Below, in pieces: positions 1 through 11,503 of a DNA stretch of 64,000 bases; position 1 is the stretch's first letter; each line of letters opens with the position of its first letter. The DNA is from Conchocele bisecta (taxonomy: Eukaryota; Mollusca; Bivalvia; Lucinida; Thyasiridae): the NCBI GenBank assembly GCA_029237695.1, contig CM055266.1, positions 107,215,370 through 107,279,369 of the forward strand, read 5' to 3'. The notes under the pieces are model-generated. The model made no database searches, had not been told where the DNA came from, and was given only the letters and a program-made list of their open reading frames with translations. Position numbers and translations under genes: made by a program.

Positions 1-810
1 CTATAAGTTAATTACGTAGAGCACACTTGCTAGACATTAGTGACTCAGATAGTACACTCGCCACTTAATTCCATTTGACCAGTCCGTATGCCACTCAAAA
101 CGCACAAATCACGTAAACTAGTATGGGTTCCCCTCAATCATCTCTAATCGATACCCAGCCATACTATATATATCACACACATATAAGCTGATGGGTGCTA
201 TAGGAGGCCTGAAATTATAGGTTACCATACCTGCATAGATTCTCCTATATTTGACGAACATTTTTGGAGCCTGAATTATAAATGCAACATTTATCAAAAT
301 TCGGAAATATAAACCAGACCGACGACCATCGGCCTGCTCCTTTACTGGGCTATATATCCCGGGTATGGAAGGTGTTCGAGCCAATTCCCACCCTTAAATA
401 TGAGCCGAATGAATGAATGAATTTGACTTCCAAAAGTTGTAAGTTCCCTTTTGTTTACCAGTGGCCAACATAGCCAGTCAAGACAACACATGAAAACCAA
501 CATGGTTGGCATGTTGACTTCCTCACCCATCAGTTAACTAATACTGGTCGGTGTTTGAAATGTTTACAATTTAATCAACATATATATGGATAATGACTAA
601 CAACATCGATGGTATCCCAAGGATTACAATTTTAACGTTGAAATACAGTTGAAATAAAACATTATTAGGTAAACATATTTTATGTGGGATTTGCAAACAG
701 GGCACGTTTTCTCGTGCACCTGTCCCCATTTGGAGAAGCGTAATATTTGATTTGTTTAGCTGACAATATACAAGGCTGTACACAGGCCAACAATTGGACG
801 CTGATGTGTA
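1..810. other. No gene recognised; AT-rich non-coding DNA
   Basis: Only short open frames with no recognisable motif are visible on either strand. I see no repeat that recurs elsewhere in the window until about position 811, where an old reverse-oriented repeat copy begins. Confidence 0.4.
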
Positions 811-1831
811 AGTGTGATTTACCTCAAGATTATGGAACGCCAAATCTACATAAACTCAAATATATATTGCTAGCAACAAATATTTGGAGCTAGCAATAAA
901 TATTTTGGAGAGCTCTCGAAATCATTTGGAGAGCTCTCGAAATCAATTAATGATATCTCGAAATCATTTAAAGAGCTCTCGAAATCATTTGTAGCGAGCA
1001 TTATATAACTTTGATTTGGAGAGCTCTCTAAATCATTTGGAGCTATCTCTAAATCATTTGGAGAGCTATCTCTAAATCATTTGGAGAGCTCTCGAAATCA
1101 TTTGGAGAGCTCTCGAAATCAATTAATGATATCTCGAAATCATTTAGAGAGCTCTCGAAATCATTTGTAGCGAGCATTATATAACTTGATTTGGAGAGCT
1201 CTCTAAATCATTTGGAGCTATCTCTAAATGATTTGGAGAGCTCTCGAAATCATTTGGAGAGCTCTAGAAATCAATTAATGATATCTCGAAATATTTAGAG
1301 AGCTCTCGAAATCATTTGTAGCGAGCATTAATATAGCTTTGATTTGGAGAGCTCTCGAAATCAAGTATATAATGCTCGCTACAAATGATTTCGAGAGCTC
1401 TCTAAATGATTTCGAGATATCATTAATTGATTTCGAGAGCTCTCCAAATTATTTCGAGAGCTCTCCAAATGATTTAGAGATAGCTCCAAATGATTTCGAG
1501 AGCTCTCCAAATCAAATGTTATATTGCTCGCTCCAAATGATTTCGAGAGCTCTCCAAATGATTTCGAGATATCATTAATTGATTTCGAGATATCATTAAT
1601 TGATTTCGAGAGCTCTCCAAATATTTATTGCTAGCTCCAAATATTTGTTGCTAGCAATATATATTTGAGTTTATGTAGATTTGGCGTTCCATACAAGATA
1701 AACTAGATTAGTTTTTTACTGATATTCATGCGCAATCGAGAGAACATTAAATAATCCAGTTTATCTTGAGGTTTATCTTGAAGTATAACATTTAAAATAT
1801 ACAAATATTATTTAATGGAGTACCGATATGA
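811..1831 (-). repeat. Relict reverse copy of the 20.2/22.5-kb repeat, split by an insertion
   Basis: Read on the minus strand, 1831-1700 joined to 830-811 resembles 20215-20335 and 22450-22580. It has the same landmarks in order: 'tatcggtac', a run ending 'aatatttgtatattttaaatg', 'catgaatat', then 'ccagtttat' and 'gaggcaaatcacac'. The copy is interrupted by the foldback element at 831-1693, so the undisturbed copies serve as an empty-site reference. Similarity is lost left of 811. Confidence 0.6.
831..1693. mobile_element. Foldback/MITE-like element built of gagagctctc units
   Basis: The ends are inverted repeats: 'tatggaacgcc' at 831-841 and 'ggcgttccata' at 1683-1693, with complementarity continuing for about 75 bp (aaatctacataaactcaaat and onward). 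Inside, both arms consist of short units around 'ttggagagctctcgaaatca' that switch orientation near 1345, so most of the element can fold on itself. The left arm is longer because it holds an extra tandem block of about 190 bp. The 6-bp direct repeat 'caagat' flanks it exactly (825-830 and 1694-1699), and related repeats elsewhere carry the site only once. There is no coding capacity, so this is a non-autonomous element of unknown superfamily. Confidence 0.8.
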
Positions 1832-3944
1832 TATATTTAAATCCCATTAATCCACATTTTTAAGTAGGCAGTAGGCCGCTTATAAAATTAATATAGGATA
1901 GTTTATCAAGAGAAACGAGCGATATACAGATTTTCAACCAGCATAGATAATTTTATACTGCATAGTTGACCAACATTTATAACGTAGACAAACAAAGTAA
2001 ATTATAATGACCATGTTACCGATAATTATGTATAGCTGTATACTGAACACAGAATAACAAGTGAAAATTATATAAATTACTTCTAGCTGCAATATTGACA
2101 ATTACATAATTGCGAAAAATATTTGATTATGCTCCATAAAGGTACACAATGAGCTGTAATAAATCAACAAAAAATGTATGCTGTTTTGTAATCACTGTTA
2201 TGTACATGAACACGAGTCTGATCAGGGCTTGCACTGTTTGCTGTGAAGTCTTGACTACTTACACAGCCGCGAGTGGGGCGAGTAGCAGAATCCTGGGACA
2301 AATTATACAATACTGTGTGCCAGTACAATCTGATCAGGGTTTGTACTGTACGTTATTTAGTCTGTACTGGGACTCACTATTCTATAATTTGTCACAGTCT
2401 GTACTACTAGTGTACAGATTAAAGTATGATCAGACCGGATGAATGTCAACCACAACATAATCTCCTTCATTTAGAATTGTGTAGCTAACATTAGAACGTG
2501 GTCTGAGAGATGAAGCCAAGCCTGCCACCATAGATCGTATGTCTGTATGAAGATACAGACGGGTGAAGAATTGTCTCTTAATTGAGTAGTCTTGTTGGCA
2601 TCTAAACAAACACAAATTGCAGTTTGCACGGCAGTTACTAATTAACTGCTTTTAATTGGCAACCACGACGTTAGTTTCGGATTATCGGTGTAATTTGTTA
2701 GATAATCAGCAGTGTTTAAAATGAGCGATTAATATTTCGGTGACAAACACACTCGTCTCCAATTATTAGCTTCAAAGTACGTGAAAATCAAAGTCTAATT
2801 TGGTTACTTTGTTCCCAAATACTTTTACCGAAAAGATTTCCGTGATACGCTAACTGGAAAATTATTATCTAAAAAGGACCAAAATAATATTAACTTAGAA
2901 ACATAATTTTTATATCAATAGATAGAAAAATGAATGAGCTAATTGAAAATACCTGTGCATTTGTTGTCACTATTCTTATAAAAAGAGATTTTGCAATTTT
3001 CCCAACGAAAATCGAGAAGAAAAATCACAATTTGCTATATAAATCATATAAAAACTGTTTAAAGCTAAAAAGGACCAAAATATTTTTATTTTAAAAACAC
3101 GATCGAAACATCATCATAAAGTACAATAATTGAAGTTTAAAATGTGACTTGTGCATATTTAATCGGTTGTGTAGTTTAAAAGTTACGTAAGAAATGGTAA
3201 TAGTCTCCTATATAATTACATATAAAACTCGCCGCTATTGATGCAGACTTTCTACAGGTAAGGTGGCCGCGAAAGTCGGATATGTTTGAAAATATTACAC
3301 AAATCGCACATTTTGTGTAGTGATGTTATGCCTGGCATTAATTGTATCAAGAAACATCATATGATAAAGTAATAACATCACAAACGTCTAATAAGGGTCA
3401 AATAATACATCAAAGACAAATTCCTTTCTAATGGTTAGGTTTTTGCGCCATGTGAAATTTTCCAATTCCGCATCTGCTCTGCAAATTGCGTCAACTTTCG
3501 ATGTTATTGAAGCACAATATCGTAAATTTATTTCATGAAATTACGCACATGTTCTAAGGTACAAATTCACACGGCGCGTCTCATTTCTAGGCTGTTCCCT
3601 TGGTAACTGGGTTAAAATGTCCATATGTCCAACCTTTTAAGGGGTGTTATATATGGGCAAAGGTAAAGATTATGGGGTGTTATATATACACACAGCCACT
3701 GTTGCCTGGTACACTTGCGAGTGGAGGCAAGTTGATGCAAGGGAGATAACTGTTTTTTACTGTATATATACATTCAATACAAAACCGCAATGGCCAGAAA
3801 TATCATCAGACGATGTATAATGACTCTAGCTTCTTTCAGTAAATGACAAACAAAAGTGAGGTGTTATAAACACCCCACTATTTTTCAGCACCCCACAACA
3901 AAGGTTTTATATAGAAAAACACCCCACATCTGGGAAACTTCTAA
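1832..3944. other. No gene recognised; AT-rich non-coding DNA
   Basis: No open frame with recognisable content. The motif 'ggggtgttatatat' occurs twice around 3640-3695 and a related form 'gtgttataaacaccccac' near 3862, which suggests an eroded repeat. Confidence 0.35.

Positions 3945-3979
<35 letters not shown>
3945..3979. repeat. (TA)n microsatellite
   Basis: Uninterrupted alternating TA for about 34 bases. Confidence 0.95.
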
Positions 3980-3981
<2 letters not shown>

Positions 3982-4051
3982 CCAATTCCAAGCCACAGGG
4001 GCTGAGAAGACTAAAACAGTAAAAATGGGCCAAAACACCCAATTGGTATAT

Positions 4052-4283
4052 ATATGTATACGACCGCTGCCTTCAGTACTGTAACCCGCCATGCGAATAC
4101 CTTGTGTATGACCACTGCCCTCAGTACTGTAACCCGCCATGATAAATTCATGTATATAACCGCTGCCCTCATGAGAATTCTCTGTATATGACCGCTGATC
4201 TCAGTACTGTAACTCGCCATGATAATTTCCTGTATATGACCGCTGATCTCTGTACTATAACTCGCCATAATAATTTCCTGTAT
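4052..4283 (+). repeat. Left block of the 48-bp satellite
   Basis: About five diverged units of the same 48-bp repeat that fills 11.5-17.96 kb ('gaccgctg', 'cagtactgtaac', 'cgccatgataatt'). Orientation is the same as in the main array. The last unit stops after 'cctgtat', and the main array resumes at about 11503 near 'gtgtgacc', which is the matching phase of the unit. This supports one array split by the intervening element. Confidence 0.8.
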
Positions 4284-4317
4284 AGTGCGATATATATGTG
4301 CAGTACAAAGATCGATC

Positions 4318-4616
4318 TGTGGACTTTTGGAAGAGTCTGCCAACTTTTGCATATCTGTTCAGTGATGAATTTTGAAAAAGATCAGACGGGTGGCCACGAA
4401 AACAATCCAACGGAATGACCTAATTTGCATAAATCATTGATGACCGCCGGCAAAAATCAATTACCATCTTAAATTTGAATATATATGCATATATTTGGCA
4501 ATTTATACCTACATTTGAGTATAAAACGATAGTAGTATAAATGTACAAATCAATTACATTGTTTAAGCGACATTGACAGTTCAATGTCATGATTGAAGAA
4601 GATCAAGGTCAAGTAG
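4318..4616 (+). repeat. Left inverted repeat of the 7.2-kb element
   Basis: Pairs in reverse complement with 11190-11480. It is strongest over the first 35 bases and patchy afterwards ('gacgggtgg', 'gcataaatc', 'cattgacagt'). Confidence 0.6.
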
Positions 4617-4839
4617 GAAAAACTTCAAATTTCAGCCAGGATGTTCCATTTGGTTGCGCATCACTGCATTTCAAAATACTGTTATATTGGAACCTACTGT
4701 GGCTACATATTGAGTGAAGAGTCAAATTAAATTAATTTTAACCATCATTGTTCAAAATTCAAGGTCAATTTTAAGGTAAAAAACTGATATATCAAGTTCA
4801 GTAATTTTCTTTAGCCAGAAATTTAATCGTGAGATTTGA

Positions 4840-5211
4840 TTCAATTCAACAACTAGATGTGTGCCTGATAGTTTGTTGAATTTCGTGAACTTTTTAACTC
4901 GTTGCAGTAATACACATATTAGGGAGAGCGAGGATGGTGGTGGCCATATAACGCAATCAGTGGTAACCATTTGTCAACTAATCATGTTCAACAGCTATAA
5001 ACGATGCAGAATCACCTCTTCGTCAGAGGTAAACCAAACCCCACAAAAGAACAATCGCGACCGTAAAACTGCCTTGCCTGTATATGTTGGTCTAAAATTG
5101 CATGCTAATACAGGTAAAAGGGATGTGGTGGATACAATATATGCTTTGGGATTGTTTGTGAGTTATGATCGAGTCATTTGTCCATTTGACGCTACTATAC
5201 ATTTAATACAC
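4840..5211 (+). pseudogene. Academ-like transposase relic, N-proximal exon
   Basis: The frame is open from a TGA at 4837 to the point where a foreign element begins at 5212. The peptide includes 'LLNFVNFLTRC', 'SVVTICQLIMFN' and, near the end, 'LPVYVGLKLHANTGKRDVV' followed by 'ALGLFVSYDRV'. I recognise this block as belonging to a large protein present in many copies in cnidarian and molluscan genomes, which I believe is the Academ-type transposase; that is recollection, not a search result. The sequence before 4840 offers 'caactag' as a possible splice acceptor. The continuation of the protein lies 3.1 kb downstream at 8356. The function would be element mobility in the nucleus; this copy cannot be active. 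Confidence 0.55.
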
Positions 5212-5765
5212 AACCTAGAAATTGTGTTTAATATAAACTTTTATTGTTGATTTGTACTCTCATGTGGTCCTACAACAAATTCAGCTTGGTTGCCAAAACT
5301 GCAACTTTGGGCAACCTCCATAATTTGCATAAATCAAAGATGGCCACCAAATGTTACATACATACATACTATCCAATATATATCGTATTGTAGAAGCAAT
5401 TTATTTAATGAAAGAACATGTAAAGATGATAGATGCACTAATTATCATCAAGATAAACCCAAATTGCATAAATCCAAGATGGCCGCCAAATGTTATAGAA
5501 ATACATGATTTCCGATATATAATTATATTGTATTGCAGAAGCTATATATGCAAATATACATACAAACGTAACATATACAGTAACTGATAATTTAAGGAAT
5601 GTTGTTCAATCAACTGCAAGTTGAACTTAATTTGTACAATTTCAAGATGGCCGCCATTTCCAGATTGTAATTAATTTTGAGAATAAATTGTCAAATGTGT
5701 ACGATCCATGTACTTACAATTTACCTGCACAGAAATATTGGGTTACCAATTTGTCTAATTTCCTG
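5212..5765 (+). repeat. Left arm of the 3.1-kb element
   Basis: Contains three spaced copies of 'gcataaat..aagatggcc' (about 5325, 5467, 5643). It is complementary to 7640-8355, with the arms kept in the same order. Confidence 0.7.
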
Positions 5766-6229
5766 CTTTCTGACATACTTTGGAGCATGTGTAGCACATT
5801 GGTTGGGGTGGGGGAGGGGACAAGAAGTGACGCTAGGGTCCACCCTACCCCTCAACCGAATCAACCCTTGATCAATGCAATGCACGTAGTCTACAACATG
5901 CCTGCACATTGTTTAACTACCGAATTTTATCTGTACATATATACACTACTATAACTAGACACAACATCGATAAAAATGCACTAATTCATAGCAAATATGA
6001 CATTTGTTGTGCCACTATACATAGCATGTGTTGTTGTTCTTACCACGCGCCTTTTATTGCTCAAATGTGTTGTTGTTTTTTGCTGTTAGTCCTGATGAAC
6101 AAGTATGCACCCCATTAGTATATAGTATCTATCATGTATACATGTGATTATGTTATTCTGATTCTTGGAGTAACATGCAACTGAGCTGCATATTTAGAGC
6201 AGCCGAAGTGACTTGTATGGCAGTATCAT

Positions 6230-7012
6230 GCAAGGCGGACCTTTGAGTCGGCTGCATTTGTTTGTCACCACCATCGAGGATACTGGAACGGCGTTTATGG
6301 TGGCTAGTGTGGCAAGCAGAGCTCACAAGGTCATGACTATCTGCCGATCCTGTTTATGAGTGGATTGACGCCTTCCCCATCACAGTACATATGTCAGTCT
6401 GTGTGTACTAAATCTACTCTGGTGGTGCACCAGGACAGTCTTCACAGAAACACGGAGGAGTGGAAGTACCGACATGTCGTAGATGCAGATGATCAGGGCC
6501 ACATTCATGCTGGGGTAGAGAAGTACCCTAACCCACAAGAAGATCACCGACCTCATCTGTACAATCTGTCACCGGCAAGATAGCCTAAGCTGAAGTCAAT
6601 GTAGCTGATTCGATTGCTATCGGGGAAAGATGGAGAACAAGTATACAGACAGTCTCCCAGAGTATTCTACGACCCTATCAGCAGTCATATCAGATGATGG
6701 ATGGTCTTAAGAAGCAGGGCAATGGCAACAAATGCATGCCAATAATCAACATCGAGAACATATTTCACCGGTTTCTGCGGCGACAGAATGATGGAACTCT
6801 TCGCTTACGAGCTCTGTTCCGTACCTCCATCCCTCATTGATGAACATGGTTACCTCCACACAGGCCACACGTCAGGGATGGCAATGCAACAACGATGATG
6901 GAGTGTTTGGTCATGATGAGGCGGACATCGCCATTGTCTCGTGTGTCCCTCTGGCCGCAAAGTCTGGAAAACGTATGATCTCCGTCCTTAGTGATGACAC
7001 CGACATCCTTCA
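6230..7012 (+). pseudogene. Captured fragment of an Academ-like transposase C-terminus
   Basis: Several frames in sequence give recognisable pieces of the same protein family: 'ELCSVPPSLIDEHGYLHT' near 6810-6862, then 'GHDEADIAIVSC' near 6908-6945 and 'VLSDDTDIL' near 6985-7010. The HxEAD and DDTD motifs fit a PIN/XPG-like nuclease fold (metal-binding acidic residues). The fragment is cut by a SINE right after DDTDIL. The upstream part (6230-6800) is broken by frameshifts, and I cannot assign all of it. The fragment lies inside the arms of the foldback element, so it appears to have been carried by it. It duplicates motifs also found in the flanking pseudogene at 10.0-10.1 kb and is therefore a second, diverged copy. 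Confidence 0.45.
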
Positions 7013-7375
7013 GGTCTGGTTTGGCCCTCACATACGTCTTTGGTATTTTGTATGTGACAGCTGAATCTGGATATACCCGTTATGTGAGTATTACGATTAT
7101 TCGTAATCTTATTTTAGGGGAAGGGGCCAAGTGACTTGGTGTGGTATGGACCTGGTACCAGGTCAGGTTATTCTAATTTCTGGGCTGAATATATTTGTTC
7201 TCGATGTAAATATTCCGTTCTGATTTTGGGACTTTCCCCCCAATGCAGCAAGTTAAAACGGGATCGAACCCATTTGCCCAGCCTTACATGACCTTATCTG
7301 TTGATAGGCCGTTAAACACATTTCTGGCTGGGGACTTTCCATGTTTGGCTGACGTGCAGGGCGATGTGGATGCTA
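7010..7375 (+). mobile_element. SINE-like repeat (family with 'cctgttgataggccgttaaa' tail)
   Basis: Matches, in the same or reverse orientation, copies at 36.6, 47.2, 50.3, 50.8, 57.4 and 62.6 kb. Landmarks in order: 'ctggtttggccctcacatac', 'aggtcaggttattctaat', 'ccgttctgattttggga', 'gggatcgaacccatttgccc' and 'gttgataggccgttaaac'. The inner 'ggatcgaaccc' resembles a reverse B-box. It is inserted in the captured gene fragment. Confidence 0.7.
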
Positions 7376-7639
7376 CATAGCCCGTTATGATGAAGGTGGC
7401 AATGAAGTTATTCATAGCTATGTATGGTCAACCGCCGGTGTCATCCATGGAATCTTGTTGATTATAATATTACTTGAAACTGCATGCAGTGCAACGTCAA
7501 TATGGCAGAGGCACAATTGCTCATCTTGACCGCCCTCTCCCAGATTCAACGGTGAGCAGGGCCATGCTTTTGAAACATCCAGTACAACCCCACTTCCGTG
7601 ATACCTGACATAACAATTTAAACGTCCAACATGCATACC

Positions 7640-8355
7640 TATTATGCAATGTGTACATGGACACATTGATAACCAAATATTTATATTTAGGCAGGTCGTG
7701 CGTACATGGATAGTACGCATGTGGCAATTTATGCACAACATTAATGGAAATCTTAGAAAATGGCAGCCATCTTGAAATTATGCATATTGTTGGGTATGCA
7801 TTCCGTATATTATCAGCTATCGCACCGTATATATTTATTTGTGTTTTCACATACATATTGCTTCTGTAATACACTATATATCTGTAATACTGTATTTCTG
7901 TACTATTTGGTGGCCATCTTGAACTTATGCCAATTCGGATGAACTTGCAGTTGATATATCTACATTCCTTAAATTATCAGTTACTGTATCTATCATATTT
8001 ACATGTACTTTCGCAATATCTATTGCTTCTACCATACACTATTTGTCGCATATCATGTATTTCTGGAACATATGGCGGCCATCTTGGATTTATGCAAATT
8101 AGGTTTAGCTTGCAGTTGTTGAATAATTACTACATCTGTCAGTTTTACATGCATTTTCACATACATATTGCTTCTACAATACGATATATATCGAATATCG
8201 TGTATTTCTCTAACATTGGGCGGCCATCTTGTATTTATGCAAATTACGGAAGTAGCCCAAAGTTGCCGTTTAGGCAACCAAGCTGAATTTTGTGTAGGAC
8301 CCCTTCTGAGTACAAATCAACAATAAAAGTTTATAGTAAACACAATTTCTAGGTT
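7640..8355 (-). repeat. Right arm of the 3.1-kb element
   Basis: Reverse complement of 5212-5765, with three or four 'tggc.gccatcttg' units at about 7767, 7911, 8073 and 8221. It is slightly longer than the left arm because of an extra unit. Confidence 0.7.
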
Positions 8356-10735
8356 CCGAATATTTCAAATGGACTACATGGAAATACGCAAGTGTTTATA
8401 TAGCCAGGTTTGTGCACGGTATTCTGATATCGGTGTAGTTGTCCCTCCTTTGCACCGTCAGTTGTTTGTCCTGGCAGCTATTGATAACATTGACATCAAC
8501 TCGAGCTCTACCACTGCCATGAACAATCTTCACGGCACAGCTGTATCCCTGTTCCAAAGCCTCAAGCACGATTATACTGGTAGTACTGAAGGACCGGAGC
8601 CAGATATGAACATATCAGGTCATACAGATTCACCCGAACTTCCAGCATACTACACATCAATTGAGCCAGTGAACAACGGCACAGTGAAGAAATCAGAGAT
8701 ACCGTTGTGGTAGACGGAGGACTGTGCGGCGATGCGAAGTCTCTACTGCATGATGAATTGCAGGTTGAACGCGAGTGGCTCACCGACGTATCAGAAGCTT
8801 ATAGAGATGACAACACACATGCTACAAAGTAAAGTGGCTTTTCATGGGCGGCCTTTCATCTTTCATGCAAACCGACAAGAAGACCAGCCAGAAACCATGA
8901 CAACTGCAATACTCCCTCTGTTCACTGAATCCTCAAATTCTCCTGCAATTATCAAGCATGCGATGAGCGTGATCAAGCATGCGATGAGCGTGATCAATGC
9001 TGCAGTAAAGCCGGGAAGACGCAGGACACAGACGCACCCCAGCGGTGGTCCATTGCTTCACCCGAAGTTACACGTGTGATTAACACTTTTGAAGAAACTA
9101 TCATCGTAACCACTGCGCCAGGGAGCACACCAACGGCACACCATGAACAAACAAAAACATTTCAAGCAAAGTTCATTAATGATTGCAAGTCATTAGAGAA
9201 AGTGATCAACACTATATGTAATCCCTTTGCAGAAAATGGTGGAGTACTCTATCGTTTACACACGATGGAGATTCTTTTAAAATCAGCACTACAAGAGTTT
9301 GATATGAATACGTTACAAAGCGCATCAAGACTCCATTTTCAAGCCATTAACAAATAATAAGCTACACATAATGGCCCTACCAGCACTCGACAAACAAACG
9401 CCCACAAGAGAAGGCGCTCCAAGACACATGTTCTACGCTCGCCCGATTATACGTAGCAAGTGAAGTTCGGGGTGGTAGTCCAGATGATTTCTTCTCGCAT
9501 ACAAATCAGGCGCATCCCCCATCCATTTCAGACAATGGAAACATTTGATCAAACTCTAAAGGCACCCTTGTCCCGGTCATCGAAAAGGCAGCTAACATCA
9601 CGCCGGTTAGTCATACTCCAATGCTGAGGTCATGCTAATGGATGGAGCAGCAGTAATTCATTACCTGCCACCAGAGAAATTCGCCGACTACATGAATGAC
9701 ACATTCTTTCCATATATCTCTCGAGTGCTTGATAACCACTGATGGTTGGATATAGTGTGTGATGTATATAGGGAGGACAGCCTAAAAGAACAAGCAAGGA
9801 AATCAATGGGAAAGGGTGTGAGGATCAAGGTATCACGTTGCACCCCTCTACCAAAAAGCTAGTCCTTATTTATCAACGATGATGTAAACAAGTCGGAGCT
9901 CTTTATGCTAATAGCAGACATTCTATTCCCGACAGCAAACAATTGATTGTAACACATGGTGACTGTGTCGTGTGTGTCCAATGCCGTGAAGATCTACGTA
10001 GACTGTCGCCTTGTAACCACGAAGAAGCAGATTCAAGGTTAACGGTACACCTTACTGATGCAGTCGCTCAATGATACAATTCATTCCTGATACAAACAGT
10101 TGATTCTGATGTAGTGGCTATGAATGTGGCGGCAGTACCAACACTAAATCTGTCTGAGTTGTGGGTGTCCTATGGGACTGGAAAAGATCATCGCTACATT
10201 CCTGTTCATGATATATCAGCATCTATTGGAACACAGAAGTCCATCTACATGTCGATGCATCATGCATATACTGTATGCGACACCGTATCATATTCATAGT
10301 TCCATGCTATAGGGAAAATGACGACATGGAAAACCTGGTGTTCATTTTCCGAAGTTACGGAAACTTTCCGGGTGCTAGCAGAAGGCCCAAACGCGATCAG
10401 TGAACGTGATATTCAGGTGCTATAACGTTTCACCGTCCTTCTGTATGACCGCACCAGTGATTCAAACAGTGTCAATGAAGTTCGAAAGCAACTGTTCACC
10501 GCAAAGGGACATACACTGCAAAATATCCCACCAACATCGGCTTCTATTGAACAGCATATCAAGCGGGCAACACTACAGGGCGGTCACACATGGGGTCATG
10601 CACATGAGACACAACTGCCTGAAGTATCTCCTGCTACATGGGGGTGGACTAACGAGTCAGGAAAGTGACAACCATTGTGGTGCTCTCTCCCAATTTCTAG
10701 TGAATCATGTAGGAGGCTTTTTCGATGTATGGTAA
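8356..10735 (+). pseudogene. Academ-like transposase relic, main part with PIN/XPG-like nuclease motifs
   Basis: Coding order is preserved but broken by many stops and shifts. 8369-8713 contains 'DNIDINSSSTTAMNN' and 'HGTAVSLFQ'. 8732-9050 contains 'FHANRQEDQPETMTTAILPL' and a 21-bp direct duplication giving 'IKHAMSV' twice (8950-8991). 9076-9357 contains 'HHEQ' and 'KSLEKVINTICNPFAENGG'. About 9450-9530 contains 'RGGSPDDFFSHTNQAHPPS'. 9630-9830 contains 'MDGAAVIHYLPP' and 'VYREDSLKEQARKSMGKGVR'. 10018-10038 reads HEEADSR and about 10103-10114 DSDV, the acidic pairs of the nuclease. 10114-10299 contains 'ELWVSYGTGKDHRYIPVHDI'. 10400-10660 contains 'LLYDRTS' and 'WGWTNES'. A stretch of the family protein appears to be missing between 9060 and 9076. 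A 'ggtaagt' at 10731 could be a splice donor. The family name is recalled, not searched. Confidence 0.6.
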
Positions 10736-11189
10736 GTTGTGAGTGCTTTAGAATCATCTCATCGAAACGACAATTCTAAAGAAATCCCACCTGGCCGAAG
10801 AAATTAAAAAAAATACCGGAAAACTTTGCCAAATTACGCACCTTAACTGGAGCTCTGTAAATGATCCTGACCTTTGAAGTTGGCGAGGTGAATTCAATTG
10901 TATTTACCACCCGAAATTCACCAACATCTATATCATGTAACAGTAGGCGACATAGCTCTGCAGTCATGTAAAAGTATTCATACTTCAGAAACTTGTATAA
11001 AAATGTAAACTGATTATATTTACAATCTAGCTTGACCTTCACTATGACCTCCACCACTGACGTTCATGAACATAATGCGTATTGTATATGCATTAAACTG
11101 GTATACATGTATATCTCTATAGATTCAAAAAGTGTCTTAAATATCTATAAAATCACATATGTAGTGTAGAAGATCAACACAATTAATAA
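10736..11189. other. Non-coding 3' part of the 7.2-kb element
   Basis: AT-rich sequence between the last coding block and the right inverted repeat; no open frame of note. It contains several 'gacctt'/'tgacc' motifs typical of dispersed repeats here. Confidence 0.35.
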
Positions 11190-11480
11190 AATGGCCGTTT
11201 TTTCTGTTTGACATTGACCATGACCTATTTGTTGCACTGTCAATGGTTGTAAATCCATGCTATTTACTTCCATATCCAAATGACTGTCATTATCGACAAT
11301 TAGAGTGCTTTAGTTGGTGACATGAATGCACATATATACGCATTTCAGAGTTTATATTTGTTTATGACGGCCATCTTGGATTTATCCATATGCGATCATT
11401 CCTGGTAATATTTATTTTGTCCACCCGTCTAATAAACATCTGTGCAAAATTTGGCAGACTCTTCCAAAAGTGCACTTCTC
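11190..11480 (-). repeat. Right inverted repeat of the 7.2-kb element
   Basis: Reverse complement of 4318-4616, with the strongest match 'tggcagactcttccaaaag' at 11452-11470. It also contains 'gacggccatcttggatttat', a unit shared with the arms of the 3.1-kb element. Confidence 0.6.
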
Positions 11481-11503
11481 AAACACATAGCAGCCCCACT
11501 ATT

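Larger units (their letters stand above)
5212..8355. mobile_element. 3.1-kb long-inverted-repeat (foldback) element splitting the transposase relic
   Basis: The termini are 'aacctagaaattgtgttta' at 5212 and its complement ending at 8355. The arms stay complementary for roughly 550-700 bp, through 'ttgtactc', 'aattcagcttggttgcc', several 'caagatggccgcca' units and 'gatccatgtac' near 5703. The coding sequence stops at the left end and resumes directly after the right end, which places the insertion inside the gene. I could not identify a clear target duplication. The interior (about 5770-7640) carries a fragment of a related gene and a SINE. No gene for its own mobility is visible. Confidence 0.7.
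4284..11503 (+). mobile_element. 7.2-kb Academ-like DNA transposon relic inserted in the satellite
   Basis: The interval is bounded by inverted repeats: 'cttttggaagagtctgcca' follows 4323, and its complement lies around 11450-11470. Further inverted similarity ('gacgggtgg', 'ttgacagt') continues for roughly 250-300 bp. Satellite in one orientation lies on both sides. It carries a broken transposase-like gene on the + strand (4840-5211 and 8356-10735) with PIN/XPG-like motifs, which I associate with the Academ superfamily from memory. The exact ends and target duplication are uncertain because the outer bases are eroded. The element has no intact frame and is interrupted by another element at 5212-8355. 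Confidence 0.55.

Noticed and set aside
2149..2442. A 97-codon frame with many Cys and Tyr
   Set aside because: The DNA is full of 'gtctgtactg' and 'gatcaggg' words like those of the palindromic repeats; no protein family is suggested.
5677..5954. Frames in the left arm of the 3.1-kb element
   Set aside because: They overlap a repeated, inverted non-coding arm and show no domain.
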